Source: CBDCUW01 sp963734865 | Lineage (GTDB): Bacteria > Planctomycetota > Planctomycetia > Pirellulales > Pirellulaceae | Assembly (NCBI GenBank): GCA_963734865.1 | Contig: CAVTIV010000020.1 | Span: 186,001-250,000 of the forward strand | Reading direction: 5' to 3' | Length of the DNA stretch: 64,000 nucleotides | In this document: positions 18,637-27,760 of the stretch, piece after piece | How the letters are laid out: every line of letters starts with the position of its first letter | How positions within the stretch are numbered: position 1 is the stretch's first letter | Notes under the pieces: generated by a model | The model's input: only the letters and a program-made list of their open reading frames with translations | Database searches by the model: none | What the model was told of the DNA's origin: nothing | Made by a program: the position numbers and the translations under genes

Positions 18637-21544
18637 ATGAAAGCCACACTCCTACTCACTTTATCCGCGATTTGCCTCCTGAATTCAGGTTGTACGCTGA
18701 GCGACAACTTGTTGCGAACTTCCGTTGTGCAACCAATCCAGTACTGCAACTATTGGGACGTGATACTGGAGCGTCATCAATTTCGGAAGATGGCCCGGCG
18801 GGAACTCGAGCGGGCGCGATGCATAGCCCGGGCGGAGTCGGATGACTATTCGTGCGCACCGTTCTCGATTGACGAGGAACGGGGATTCGAGGATGGTTTT
18901 GTTGATTTCCTGATCTATGGCGGAACCGGTAACCCGCCGCCTCTGCCGCCGCGTCGTTATTGGTGGAGCGGCTGTGAGAGTCTTGATGGCTGTGGCGCCA
19001 TTCAAGATTGGTTCCGAGGATTTCAACATGGCGCGGCAGTTGCCCAGGCCTCGGGTTATCGCGGCTGCGTGACGGTTCCGTTGAGCGATACGCTGACCAT
19101 CGATACATTGCCGCTCTACATGGGTCAGCTGTCTGACATGGAGCATGCGGAGCCAGTCACGGCAATTGGCGGCGATCTGGAGGACACAGCAACAACGGAG
19201 ATCCGTGCCGAGATACCTGAGTTGCCTGCATCTGCGCTACCGTCGGAATACGAATTGCCGGCCCCCGTCGAGCGTTTGCCGGCCCCGATTGAGCGTTTGC
19301 CGGCACCCGTCGAGCGTTTGCCGAACAGCCCGGAACCGTGGCCGCAGGCCGATCCGGCCCCAGCTTTCGAGTCGAGCGATGCATCCGGCACCGCCCGCTC
19401 AAACGGCACCAATCCGATGTCGCCATCTCGACGTGAATACTCCACGGCCAATGATTTGGTGCCATCCTCCGAAACCGCTGCTTCGGCCGACTTCCATTTG
19501 GCGAGGGCAAGCGATCTTGAGCCGCCGTCGAAACCTGGCACCCGATCGACCACCGACGCGGAACTGCCGTCGGTCGGGATCTCGCCGCCACTCGCATCGG
19601 CCGAGCGATCGGTACCGAACCGGCTTGTGGTCCCTTCTCCGCCTCGGCTTGTGGCCCCTGCTCTGCCTCAGCCCTCTCCGACGCAAGGTGTTGTTTTGTA
19701 TCCCGAATTGATCGAGCGGAGAATGCGATCGCCGCTGATTCGAAACTTGCCTGAGCCACCGACGTCGCCCTCGTTATCGGCGACCCAGAATGCACCAATC
19801 GAGAGCAGATTGCCCGAGCCGGAAAATGGTGCGCCGGAGCGGAAAATGGCTCCCCTGGTTCAGCCAGGACCCCTTTCGGGCGTCGAGGGCATGCGGTCCG
19901 CGGTACCGGCAAAGTCGTCCGCAGTCGAACGTACGGGCCGGAACAAGACGATCCATGTCGCATCGGGACAGAAGCTGGTCCAACCTCGCTGGACGATGAA
20001 CGGGGGCGTTTTGCTACTTCTTGCCGGTGGCTTTTTCTTCGTCTACCGCCAAGGGGGTTCTTTTCGTTTCTTGAGTCAACAACACCTGCTGCCGCAAAAC
20101 CTTTCGCGCCGGGCCAATCGCCCACCGTTCGAGCCGCCGCTCTCAACACGTTGGGATACCAAGATTTGCGAACCAACGTCGCGAACGCGAGACCGGGTTT
20201 GCTTCCCTAGCCTGGTCGCGTCGATTGTGGCGCTCGTCGTGACTCTGATGACAGGTTGTTCGTCCTTGACCAACCCGGTGCTGAACGGCATTCCCGTTCG
20301 TAAGTTGCCAACGGAATTGTTGTCCCGGCCACATCGCGAGAGCATGCAGACTGTTCCGCTGTCGCTGCTCCGTCAAAAACAACCCGAGCATTACATCCTG
20401 GCCGCCGGTGACGTCATGGGTGTGTTCATTTCGGGTGTCTTTCCACCGACGCTCGCGGATCAGGCGCTAACCACGCCACCGGTATATTTTCCATCACAAA
20501 TTGATCCGCTGGGTTCGGGTTTGCCTCCGGCACTGGGTTATCCGGTCACGATTCGAAGTGACGGGACGCTGGCCTTGCCCTTGGTCGACCCCGTCTTGCT
20601 CGATGGCTTGACGGTGGAAGAGGCGAACGAGCGAGTTCGCAATGCCTATGTTGACAAAGGCATTCTGCAACCGGGGCGCGAGTCGGTGATGCTAACGCTG
20701 ATGCAGCCCCGTCAAATTCGGGTGCTGGTGTTCCGCCAGGAGGTTGGCGGGTTCTCGGCAGGTGGCAACGGGGATATTTCAAGTAACAACATCAAGCAGG
20801 GGACGGGGCACGTCCTTGATCTGCGCGCTTATGAGAACGACGTGGTGAACGCTCTGGCAAACACGGGCGGATTGCCCGGACAGGACTCGTATAGCGGAAT
20901 CTTCATCTTCCGTGGGGGGCAGTCCAATTTGGAGTTCATCCAGCAGTTACAGTCCGTGCGGTCGGGTGTGGAATTGTCAGAACTCTCGGATCTTGCCGTG
21001 AAGACAGATTACATCCCCACGCGATGGCCGCCAGGTGAGCCGCTGCCGTTCAAGCCAGAAGATGCCATCTTGAATGAGGGAGATGTGGTATTGCTGGAGG
21101 CCCGCATCAATGACCGCTTCTACACCGCCGGGCTGCTGCCGGCGGGCGAACGGATTCTGCCGCGCGATTATGACTTGGATGTGGTTGAGGCTGTGGTGCA
21201 AGTCAGCGGCACGCTGGTCAACGGCGCGTTTGGCGGCAACAACTTCAACGGCCTGCTGATTCAGAAAGGGATCGGCAATCCGAATCCCAGCGCCGTTAAC
21301 CGTGATTCGCCGGACCCCCAATGGCGGGCAAGTTCCCATCAGTGTCGATTTGAATCGTGCGCTGGTCGATCCACGCGAGCGCATTCTCGTTCAAGCGGGT
21401 GACGTGTTGATCCTCCAGGAAACCAAAAATGAATCAATGGCTCGCTACTTCAACACCATTTTCAACTTCAACGTTTTCGTGCAGGCCTTCCAACGCGGAA
21501 GTACCAACGGAGCAGCTGCTGTCACACAATTGCCATCCATCTAG
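18637..21544 (+). CDS. Pro-rich lipoprotein joined to a Wza-like polysaccharide export protein, one frameshift near the end
   Basis: From ATG 18637 the product starts as a lipoprotein (LLTLSAICLLNSGC, Cys19). A Cys-containing domain follows, then a long Pro/Ser-rich linker with LPAPVER-type heptads x3 (from about 19255), and a membrane helix (residues ~455-470). A second lipobox-like stretch (VALVVTLMTGC, Cys ~541) precedes the export domain proper: EHYILAAGDVMGVFI (Poly_export), VTIRSDGTLALPLVDPVLLDGLTVEEA and SLBB-type repeats. Near 21295-21302 the frame breaks and continues as IRRTPNGGQVPISVDLNRAL to the stop at 21544. Two lipoboxes suggest either a real fusion or two genes run together by another indel at about 20160-20220. 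Confidence 0.7.
19255..19324. repeat. In-gene 27-bp tandem repeat encoding L-P-A-P-(V/I)-E-R units
   Basis: Three near-identical coding repeats give the peptide LPAPVER-LPAPIER-LPAPVER in the Pro-rich linker of the lipoprotein/export gene. The protein period is 7 to 9 residues. Such linkers often span periplasm or cell wall. Confidence 0.7.
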
Positions 21545-21600
21545 TGCAAGGCTAGTAATCGCGTCGTATTTCACTCGTTGAGACAAAAGTTGTCCGACGA

Positions 21601-22419
21601 CTAGATTGAGTGGGAACCGATCAATGCGCAGGTCGCGGACAGATCCGCCGAATCGAGCGCAAAACAGGGAATGCTCTTGGCGATGCGAACGGCCGCATCC
21701 AGACCGGCGTTGGCATGCGCAAGCTGGTTGAGAGTATTCGCGTAGATCCGCGCACTGGCTTCGCCAGCGGTGATCGCTCGAACGGCTGGGTCGCCGGCAC
21801 CGGGACGATGATTCACGAAATACGCTGCCACCAAAGGACACGACACCATGTGCGACACTCGAGGTAAATGCTCGACCGGGATATGAAACGTTCGTGGCGT
21901 CTGTACGGTCGCGTCGGGCAGCGGGTATGCCTGCGGTGGGCGACGCTTTAGACAAAGCGCCCGCGGGTACGCGTGAACCCTCATCGACGACAGATCAATC
22001 GGCGCCAGTTCATCGCTCAAATATCCCCATCCATGGTGCAACATCCCCCACAGGGTTGTCGACTTGCCGCCGCCAGACTTCGCCACAAACAGATAAGCCC
22101 CGCCACCAACCTCAGCCACGGCCGCGTGCAGGAAATAGAGATCCTTGCGAATCCGCTGTACCGCAATGTTTGAGTCTGCCTCGAGTTGGTACAGAAAGTC
22201 CCCTTCATCGGTCGTCCATTTCGTCGGTTGCCCGGGGCGGTCGATCGAAATCGCAGAGCTCGGTCCAGTTCGCGAAACGACATACTTCAGATCGCCGTCC
22301 GTTTGATCGCTGTCCATGCGACCCCAGTGGGTCTGAACCAGCGTTTGCAACTCCGGACTCGGGCAGTGGACCGCAACATTTACGCCGAGGATGCGATAGG
22401 ACAGGTCGCGCGAACCCAT
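21601..22419 (-). CDS. HPr kinase/phosphorylase-like P-loop protein (HprK-related)
   Basis: 272 residues from the ATG at 22419. I chose it because the longer frame would overlap the preceding mini-protein gene. The Walker A loop VAKSGGGKSTT (residues ~112-122) follows YFLHAAVAEVGGGAYLF, the typical HPrK-like context, with GWGYLSDELAPID after it as the acidic strand. It lacks the N-terminal HprK regulatory domain and there is no HPr gene nearby. Relatives accompany PqqD-type proteins and small substrate proteins in modified-peptide and EPS systems, where one characterised branch phosphorylates a peptide C-terminus. Last gene of a three-gene set with the PqqD and Tat mini-protein genes. Confidence 0.8.
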   Translation of the reverse strand: MGSRDLSYRILGVNVAVHCPSPELQTLVQTHWGRMDSDQTDGDLKYVVSRTGPSSAISIDRPGQPTKWTTDEGDFLYQLEADSNIAVQRIRKDLYFLHAAVAEVGGGAYLFVAKSGGGKSTTLWGMLHHGWGYLSDELAPIDLSSMRVHAYPRALCLKRRPPQAYPLPDATVQTPRTFHIPVEHLPRVSHMVSCPLVAAYFVNHRPGAGDPAVRAITAGEASARIYANTLNQLAHANAGLDAAVRIAKSIPCFALDSADLSATCALIGSHSI

Positions 22420-22480
22420 TTTCTTCGTCGAGTTTTCCGCGGGAAAAGGGGTCACAGCACGACGCACTGCCGGGGGTCGA

Positions 22481-22729
22481 TTAACCTCGGAAAAACAAGG
22501 CGAGTCGCGCAAACCAACCTCGCCCACTGTTGCCGTGACCGCGACGACGCCCTCTGCTTTGGCCGCGAGATTCACAACGGTCGCCGCCACCCGATCCCCC
22601 GGAACCGGTCGACGCATGTGCGGGAGTTACCTTCAACGTGAGAATCAGCGGTGCCACGTAAGTTACCTTTTTGATGAATCCTCTTCGCGACGGTTTCTGT
22701 GCGGTTCGGCTCGATGGTTTCTCAGTCAC
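22481..22729 (-). CDS. Tat-signal mini-protein with Gly/Arg/Ser-rich tail (candidate modified-peptide substrate)
   Basis: 82 residues, GTG start at 22729 with GGAG 8 nt upstream. The N-terminus contains a twin-arginine motif (SRRGFIKK) and a hydrophobic segment (YVAPLILTLKVTPAHAS) ending in an A-x-A site. The remaining ~40 residues are low complexity: GSGGSGGG, one Cys, then RGQSRGRRRGHGNSGRG and a short hydrophobic end. Nothing enzymatic is visible. Being sandwiched between a PqqD gene (16 bp upstream) and an HprK-like gene (61 bp downstream) makes it a plausible substrate of that pair. It could instead be a small secreted structural protein. Confidence 0.75.
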   Translation of the reverse strand: MTEKPSSRTAQKPSRRGFIKKVTYVAPLILTLKVTPAHASTGSGGSGGGDRCESRGQSRGRRRGHGNSGRGWFARLALFFRG

Positions 22730-22745
22730 TGTTCGTACTCCAAGA

Positions 22746-23003
22746 TCATTCGCTAAGAAGTTTCAAATCACGGAACTTCTCGATCACTTCTGACACGTCC
22801 TTGGCTGCCACGGCATCTTCGACATCAAATTCCCTGGCCAGCCGCCGGACGATCTCCGCTGTCGACGACTTACCGTCGCACTGATGCCAAACAAAACTCG
22901 CGGTAGCATTCAACTGATGGATGTAGCCATTGTCGTCATCGAGCACCAGCGTCTCGCCATCCACCTGCTGGCTTCGAACATCTCGTTTTCGAGTATAATA
23001 CAT
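22746..23003 (-). CDS. PqqD-family peptide-binding (RRE-like) protein
   Basis: 85 residues from ATG 23003. The sequence has the PqqD pattern: an N-terminal beta hairpin with LVLDDDNGYIHQLNATASFVW, then W-x-x-C-D-G-K and a helical part TAEIVRRLAREFDVEDAVAAKDVSEVIEKFRDLKLL. PqqD-like RRE proteins bind leader peptides and present them to modifying enzymes. It is the first gene of the minus-strand trio with the Tat mini-protein and the HprK-like protein. Therefore the mini-protein or a distant substrate is its likely partner (inference). Confidence 0.85.
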   Translation of the reverse strand: MYYTRKRDVRSQQVDGETLVLDDDNGYIHQLNATASFVWHQCDGKSSTAEIVRRLAREFDVEDAVAAKDVSEVIEKFRDLKLLSE

Positions 23004-23135
23004 CGTTCCGGCGCTTCGCAGCGGAAAAAAATCGCCTGGCTCGCCGCCCCTGGCGAGGAGAGCATTTTGATGCTCATGATGGCCAAATTGCTTTAAATGT
23101 CAGATTTTAATCACAAACCGGTTGGAATGTTGATC

Positions 23136-24182
23136 TTAATAGAGCAGGCCATGCTGGCGAAGCCAGGCCGCTGAAAATGCAAGTCCTTGGGACACGCTGA
23201 CCTGCGGCGCAAAACCCAGCCGATTTCGGGCTTTGTCGATGGTGTATTCGACATCCAGTCCGTAGAGTTTCAGCTGGTCACTGGTTGGCGTCAGCTTCAG
23301 TGAGGATTCTGTGACCTTCATGTACTTGGCGGCTAGCGAACTATTCGCATTCAGCTTCATCAATGTGCCGTTGAACCGTGTCAGCGCAAACCTGCCGGCC
23401 ACGCGAACCGGGGCCAACAACCGACTTTTCACGGCGATTGGCCAGGCGTTCACCGTCGGCAGCGGCGGTCGTTCCAGTGCCTCATTGAATCTCACGAAAT
23501 AGTCGTTCCAAGTGATGATTTCCTCGCCGCTCACGTTGAACGTCTCGCCGGCCGCATTTTCCGATTGAAGCGCCCGGTAGATCGCTTGCACAACGTCGGT
23601 CACGTACACCAGGTTGCACTTGCCCTCGCCGGCCCTGCCAAAAGTTCCCCACTGCCCAGACCACAGCCGGTTCGAAAAACTAACCGTCCAGGCGTAGCTA
23701 AAGGGACCATAGATGATGGTGGGGCGAAGGACGACGACCGGCGTGTCGCGAGCAATGAACTGTTCGCAAATCAGTTCTGCGGCGATCTTGCGTTTGGCAT
23801 AGGCATTTCCGCGTCCCGTTCGGGCGCCATTCTCGTCGATCAGGCCAGTGGCATTTCCATACACGCCCACGGAACTGAGATGGACGATTCGTCGGAGGCC
23901 GATTTCACGAGCCGCCGTCAACACATTCTGTGTGCCGGAAATCGTCACCTGATCGTTCCCGACGGCACAGTGGACAACCGCATCGCATCCTTCCATCGCG
24001 GAACGCAATTGTGTGCTGGACAATACGTCACAAGGAACCATCTCGATGGCTCGTCGGGCCAATCGGGCGGCGCTGCTCCAACTGCGAATGCCGGCCCGGA
24101 CGGGGATCCCACACAGCTGAAAGCTCTCGACAACCCATCCGCCAACGAATCCCGTCGCACCAGTGACCAGTACCTTTTGCAT
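23136..24182 (-). CDS. NAD(P)-dependent sugar epimerase/dehydratase (extended SDR)
   Basis: 348 residues from ATG 24182. The Rossmann motif TGATGFVGGWV is at residues 7-17, the VVHCAV strand follows, HLSSVGVYG carries the catalytic Ser, and YAKRKIAAE the catalytic Tyr/Lys pair. PTIIYGPFSYAW lies in the substrate region. It probably makes or modifies a nucleotide sugar for the surrounding polysaccharide locus. The intergenic distance to the Gfo/Idh gene is about 30 bp, so they are co-transcribed. Confidence 0.88.
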   Translation of the reverse strand: MQKVLVTGATGFVGGWVVESFQLCGIPVRAGIRSWSSAARLARRAIEMVPCDVLSSTQLRSAMEGCDAVVHCAVGNDQVTISGTQNVLTAAREIGLRRIVHLSSVGVYGNATGLIDENGARTGRGNAYAKRKIAAELICEQFIARDTPVVVLRPTIIYGPFSYAWTVSFSNRLWSGQWGTFGRAGEGKCNLVYVTDVVQAIYRALQSENAAGETFNVSGEEIITWNDYFVRFNEALERPPLPTVNAWPIAVKSRLLAPVRVAGRFALTRFNGTLMKLNANSSLAAKYMKVTESSLKLTPTSDQLKLYGLDVEYTIDKARNRLGFAPQVSVSQGLAFSAAWLRQHGLLY

Positions 24183-24213
24183 CGATTCAACTCAAATCCA
24201 GAACTTGTGCGGA

Positions 24214-25278
24214 TCACGGATCGCAGGAAATTGCCCGGCTTCGCAGCTGGGCAAGATTGGGATCCGTCTCATACCATGGCAAATCAAACGGCGTCGCCCG
24301 CTGATACGATTCATCAATCAATTCAATGGACGGCGCCACATCGGCGGCGGTGAACAATGGAGCTGCGATACCCTGGACGACTTCGATGAAATTGTTCAAT
24401 AGCTGCCACGCGTATTCGTGGTACAGTGCCGGTTTGCCGGCCTGGATCAGCTCCACGCGGCCATTGCGTGTGACCTCGAACTTCGTCGAGTGGAATAGTC
24501 GACCACTTATCTGTGCCTGCTCGCACTCGACGGTGTAGCGATTCTCAAGTTTGTAAAGTCGGCTAAACGCGAGCTGAACCGAGGTCTTGCCAAACGCCAT
24601 TGAAGCGTTTAGCAGGGATTCGGCCCCGCCCAACGCATCGTATCGAGCTTCAATCACCTGCGGACGACCCGACAGCCACCAGCAGACGATATCCACGGTG
24701 TGTGCGCCACGGTCCAAAAACACACCCTTGGCCAGCTGCGCATTCTTCAGATAGAAATCGGACACACTACTCCACTCGAATGGACTGCCGTCGCTGATGC
24801 GGACGTTCACGATCGCTCCGTACTCTCCGGAGCAGAGCAACTCACGGACGCGGCGATATGCCGGGAATAGCCGACGGCAGTTGTTGACCATCAGCGTTGT
24901 GCCACCCGAGCTGGCTGCCTGGAGCATCTGTGAGACTTCGGCGGTCGACATTCCCAATGGCTTCTCGACGAATACAGGAATGCCTTGTCGCAAAAAGTGA
25001 ATCGACTGTTCGGCATGCAGATGGTGCGGCGTCGTGACAATTGCGGCATCCACTGCAAATGGCAAACAGTGGAGGTCCGTGCAGTGATTTTGGATCCCAA
25101 ATTCCGCCGCCACTGATGCAGCCTGTGACCCTAATCGATCGACGAGGACAACCGAGCGGCGGAAATCAGGGTATTTGGCCAACACCGGCAGACAAAACTC
25201 TCTGGCCGCGGCGCCGCAGCCAACGACGGCGATGCGTGGCATCGTGCGGCTTGTCGATTTCCGATTGTCGACGGTCAT
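24214..25278 (-). CDS. Gfo/Idh/MocA-family oxidoreductase
   Basis: 354 residues from the ATG at 25278 (an ATG at 25242 is an alternative). The NAD-binding start MPRIAVVGCGAAAREF is followed by DAAIVTTPHHLHAEQ and the family lysine motif VFVEKPLG. The C-terminal substrate domain begins about residue 130 (NNCRRLFPAYRRVRELL, KGVFLDRGAHTVDIVCWWL). Typical substrates are nucleotide-linked or free sugars oxidised or reduced at C3 or C5. Location between the SDR epimerase and a sulfotransferase fits sugar precursor synthesis for the exopolysaccharide. Confidence 0.9.
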   Translation of the reverse strand: MTVDNRKSTSRTMPRIAVVGCGAAAREFCLPVLAKYPDFRRSVVLVDRLGSQAASVAAEFGIQNHCTDLHCLPFAVDAAIVTTPHHLHAEQSIHFLRQGIPVFVEKPLGMSTAEVSQMLQAASSGGTTLMVNNCRRLFPAYRRVRELLCSGEYGAIVNVRISDGSPFEWSSVSDFYLKNAQLAKGVFLDRGAHTVDIVCWWLSGRPQVIEARYDALGGAESLLNASMAFGKTSVQLAFSRLYKLENRYTVECEQAQISGRLFHSTKFEVTRNGRVELIQAGKPALYHEYAWQLLNNFIEVVQGIAAPLFTAADVAPSIELIDESYQRATPFDLPWYETDPNLAQLRSRAISCDP

Positions 25279-25324
25279 CGCGATGACCCCATTCTCGGTG
25301 TGTCCCCAACAGATGCTGTCACGA

Positions 25325-26293
25325 TCACGCGAATCCCCCGCGTCCCACGCGCTGGTGATCCGGAAGACTGGCGTCCGGTCGATAAAGGTCGATGCCAAAC
25401 TGGTCGAGGATACGAAAACAATCGCGCAGCTCGTCGGCGCTGATTTTCACTCGCCACCAATCGACAAGTTGGTCGTGGTTTCTCTGTTGAATCAATCGTT
25501 GACGCTCCAAACTACTCGCTCCCCTCACCGATCGCGAGGGTCGAACGACCTGTCGAGCCATCGCCTGGCGATCGTCGAGTTGCAATTCCCCAGCCAAATA
25601 ATCGGTGACGGCAGGAGTATGCGTGATCAAATCTTCGTAGCTGACGAACAACCATTCTGGCCTATCCGGAAGAAGCGTCAGCGGCACCAGATTCTCTAAG
25701 GCCCAGTCGACAATCCGCCCTTCCAGTTCGGATCCGCGACGATACAGATCCCAACACCTCGCTTCCAGCTCGTCCGTCAACCACTGCTCAACAAAACCGG
25801 CATTCTTGAGCAGACCTTTGCCGGTCGTTAGCCAGCGGTTGTTCGCAACCGAGAGGGCCTGGGCTACGGGATGACGAGCCAACACCACCGTGTTCACATC
25901 GAATTGCTGGTCGATCCAATCGATGATCGCCTTGGCATCCGTAATTTTGAGACAAATGCGGTCGTTGAAGAAATGAAAGTCCCGACTCCAAAATTTCCAC
26001 GGTGTGTTGGCTCGGATCCGACCGTTGATCAGCCGCTGAAAATAGTTGCGAAGAATTGCGGCTTCATCCTCGTCAGGGCACGCGATTTGGCTGTAAGCAA
26101 ACACTGGCAAGCGATTGATGTTGGCGGAACCAATCGAGTACAGTCCAAATGGTTGATCGCTGAACATCACGCCACGATTGGCACTGATCATCTGCATCAG
26201 CAATGTGCTGCCGCTGCGCCGCGAGGCATACATACAAATCGGTTTCTTTGTCGGTCGAAAGCGAACGACGGACCACACCAGCTCCTTGATCAT
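25325..26293 (-). CDS. Sulfotransferase-like protein
   Basis: 322 residues from the ATG at 26293; a TTG at 26404 overlapping the previous stop would add 37 poorly conserved residues. The 5'-phosphosulfate loop PICMYASRRSGSTLLMQMI is near the N-terminus, and VNTVVLARHPVAQALSVANNRW supplies the 3'-phosphate region (R-x-x-x-x-x-x-x-S pattern). It likely transfers sulfate from PAPS to a sugar. Together with a second sulfotransferase at 33.7-34.4 kb it suggests that the polymer is sulfated. Confidence 0.75.
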   Translation of the reverse strand: MIKELVWSVVRFRPTKKPICMYASRRSGSTLLMQMISANRGVMFSDQPFGLYSIGSANINRLPVFAYSQIACPDEDEAAILRNYFQRLINGRIRANTPWKFWSRDFHFFNDRICLKITDAKAIIDWIDQQFDVNTVVLARHPVAQALSVANNRWLTTGKGLLKNAGFVEQWLTDELEARCWDLYRRGSELEGRIVDWALENLVPLTLLPDRPEWLFVSYEDLITHTPAVTDYLAGELQLDDRQAMARQVVRPSRSVRGASSLERQRLIQQRNHDQLVDWWRVKISADELRDCFRILDQFGIDLYRPDASLPDHQRVGRGGFA

Positions 26294-26400
26294 TTGAGCG
26301 CAAGCGGATCGAAGTGAATGCTGTTCCTGGCCGGTTTCACCAACCGGAATCCGTTGCCCGCTTGGCTGTTGGATAGGGCTACTGGATGACAAGATGAAAC

Positions 26401-27759
26401 TCAACTTCCAGGTTGGCCAGGGATTCTCGACAAGCGAACGCCGCTGGGGTCAGTCGTTTCGTGCGGCAGCGTTTGCTGATCCGTGGCCTCTTGCGACGCC
26501 TGTTCAAAATCCGCGGCCAGCGGCCATAGGTTGGCTAGCCCCAGGAATACTGCGACCAGCATCGCGGTCGATCTCACTCCGCCGATATTGTAGTCGCGAA
26601 AGAGTGACGCCGTGAGGGTCAGCACGACAATGCTGCGAACTAGCTGTTGTTCATGGACATAGTCGGTCCATTGACAAATTCGTATCAGCGGGACAACGTA
26701 CAACAGCGCATAAACCAACGTCGCGATCATACCCAGCTCAACCGCCTTGGTAATGAACGTATTATGAAAGGTGGTACCGGCTCCGCTGTATCCGCTTTTC
26801 CGCAGCAGCTTCCTTCCCTGTTCGGACAATTCGCCGGACGTCCCGAAGCCGTGGCCGGTCCATGGCTTTTCTTCGACCAGCGAGAACGCATACCGCCATG
26901 CCACATCTCGCCCGGAAAGGCCACGCTCCATTCGCAAGTAATTCGCGACACCGGGCACGTTGGCGAGTTGAGGCCAAATCAGAAAGGGAAAAACGAGAAA
27001 AAAGGCCAGGCTGCCGAGAAAGATGGGACGGGATCGGCGAAACAACTCTGGCAGCAAACAATACGCGGCGGCGATCCCAACGCCAAAGATCGCTCCGCGC
27101 CCCTGGGACACAATCAGCCCCGCGAAGACCATCAACAAGCACACCAGATAAAGCACGTGGCCCGATTTACGCATCGCGTAAATGCAGCAAAACAGCCCGA
27201 CCGCCATCTGCAAGGCATGACCTTCGGCATGTTCGAACACGCCACCACTGGCAATGATTCCCGAAAAGTTCGAATAGGCATATTTGTTGCTTAGCGGGAT
27301 GCCTAGAATCGAATCGACACCCATGGCGCCGACGTAAGAAGGGATTGCCAACAGAGCGCTGCCGATTGCCACCATCTTCACAAACGCATCGAACAGGGGA
27401 CGATCGAGTAGCAAGCAAAGCGGTACCAGCAGCCAGGTTGCGTAGGCGACGATCGTGTAAGCGATGAACGCACCCTTTTGGGCTCCGCCGTGAAAGCACC
27501 ACGTCACTCCCAAAAAGCAAATCGTAAAGAGATGCAGGGGCCAGGCAGCCAACAGCGCCGGCTGGATCACGCGCTTCGGGAATCTGGCCAACAGGAAGGT
27601 CGCGCTGAAGCAGGCAACCACAGCGGCGGCGACAACACTCTGCAGTCTCTGCAGCGGAACGATAAACTGCGTGTCGTAAACCACGCTGGCGGCGAAGGCC
27701 AACATCAGGCACAAGTAGACAAGTTGTTTTCGATAGGACGGAAGGTGCGTCTGTGACAT
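26401..27759 (-). CDS. Wzy-like O-antigen/polysaccharide polymerase-ligase, multi-pass membrane protein
   Basis: 452 residues from the ATG at 27759, one base after the preceding stop. About ten to twelve hydrophobic helices are visible, and the large periplasmic loop typical of the family includes GRDVAWRYAFSLVEEKPWTGHGFGTSGEL and GAGTTFHNTFITKAVELG. That loop matches the Wzy_C pattern (P-x-x-GxGxG ... HN). It polymerises lipid-linked repeat units in the periplasm. Neighbouring priming transferase, export and co-polymerase genes complete a Wzx/Wzy-type pathway, but no flippase gene is seen inside the window. Confidence 0.86.
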   Translation of the reverse strand: MSQTHLPSYRKQLVYLCLMLAFAASVVYDTQFIVPLQRLQSVVAAAVVACFSATFLLARFPKRVIQPALLAAWPLHLFTICFLGVTWCFHGGAQKGAFIAYTIVAYATWLLVPLCLLLDRPLFDAFVKMVAIGSALLAIPSYVGAMGVDSILGIPLSNKYAYSNFSGIIASGGVFEHAEGHALQMAVGLFCCIYAMRKSGHVLYLVCLLMVFAGLIVSQGRGAIFGVGIAAAYCLLPELFRRSRPIFLGSLAFFLVFPFLIWPQLANVPGVANYLRMERGLSGRDVAWRYAFSLVEEKPWTGHGFGTSGELSEQGRKLLRKSGYSGAGTTFHNTFITKAVELGMIATLVYALLYVVPLIRICQWTDYVHEQQLVRSIVVLTLTASLFRDYNIGGVRSTAMLVAVFLGLANLWPLAADFEQASQEATDQQTLPHETTDPSGVRLSRIPGQPGS

Positions 27760-27760
27760 G

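Noticed and set aside
21894..22484. Plus-strand open frame antisense to the HprK-like gene
   Set aside because: Pro/Arg/Ser-rich random-like sequence; the opposite strand has a clear P-loop protein.
23565..24353. Plus-strand open frame of 262 codons
   Set aside because: Mirror of the SDR epimerase and Gfo/Idh genes; no recognisable domain, high GC third-position artefact.
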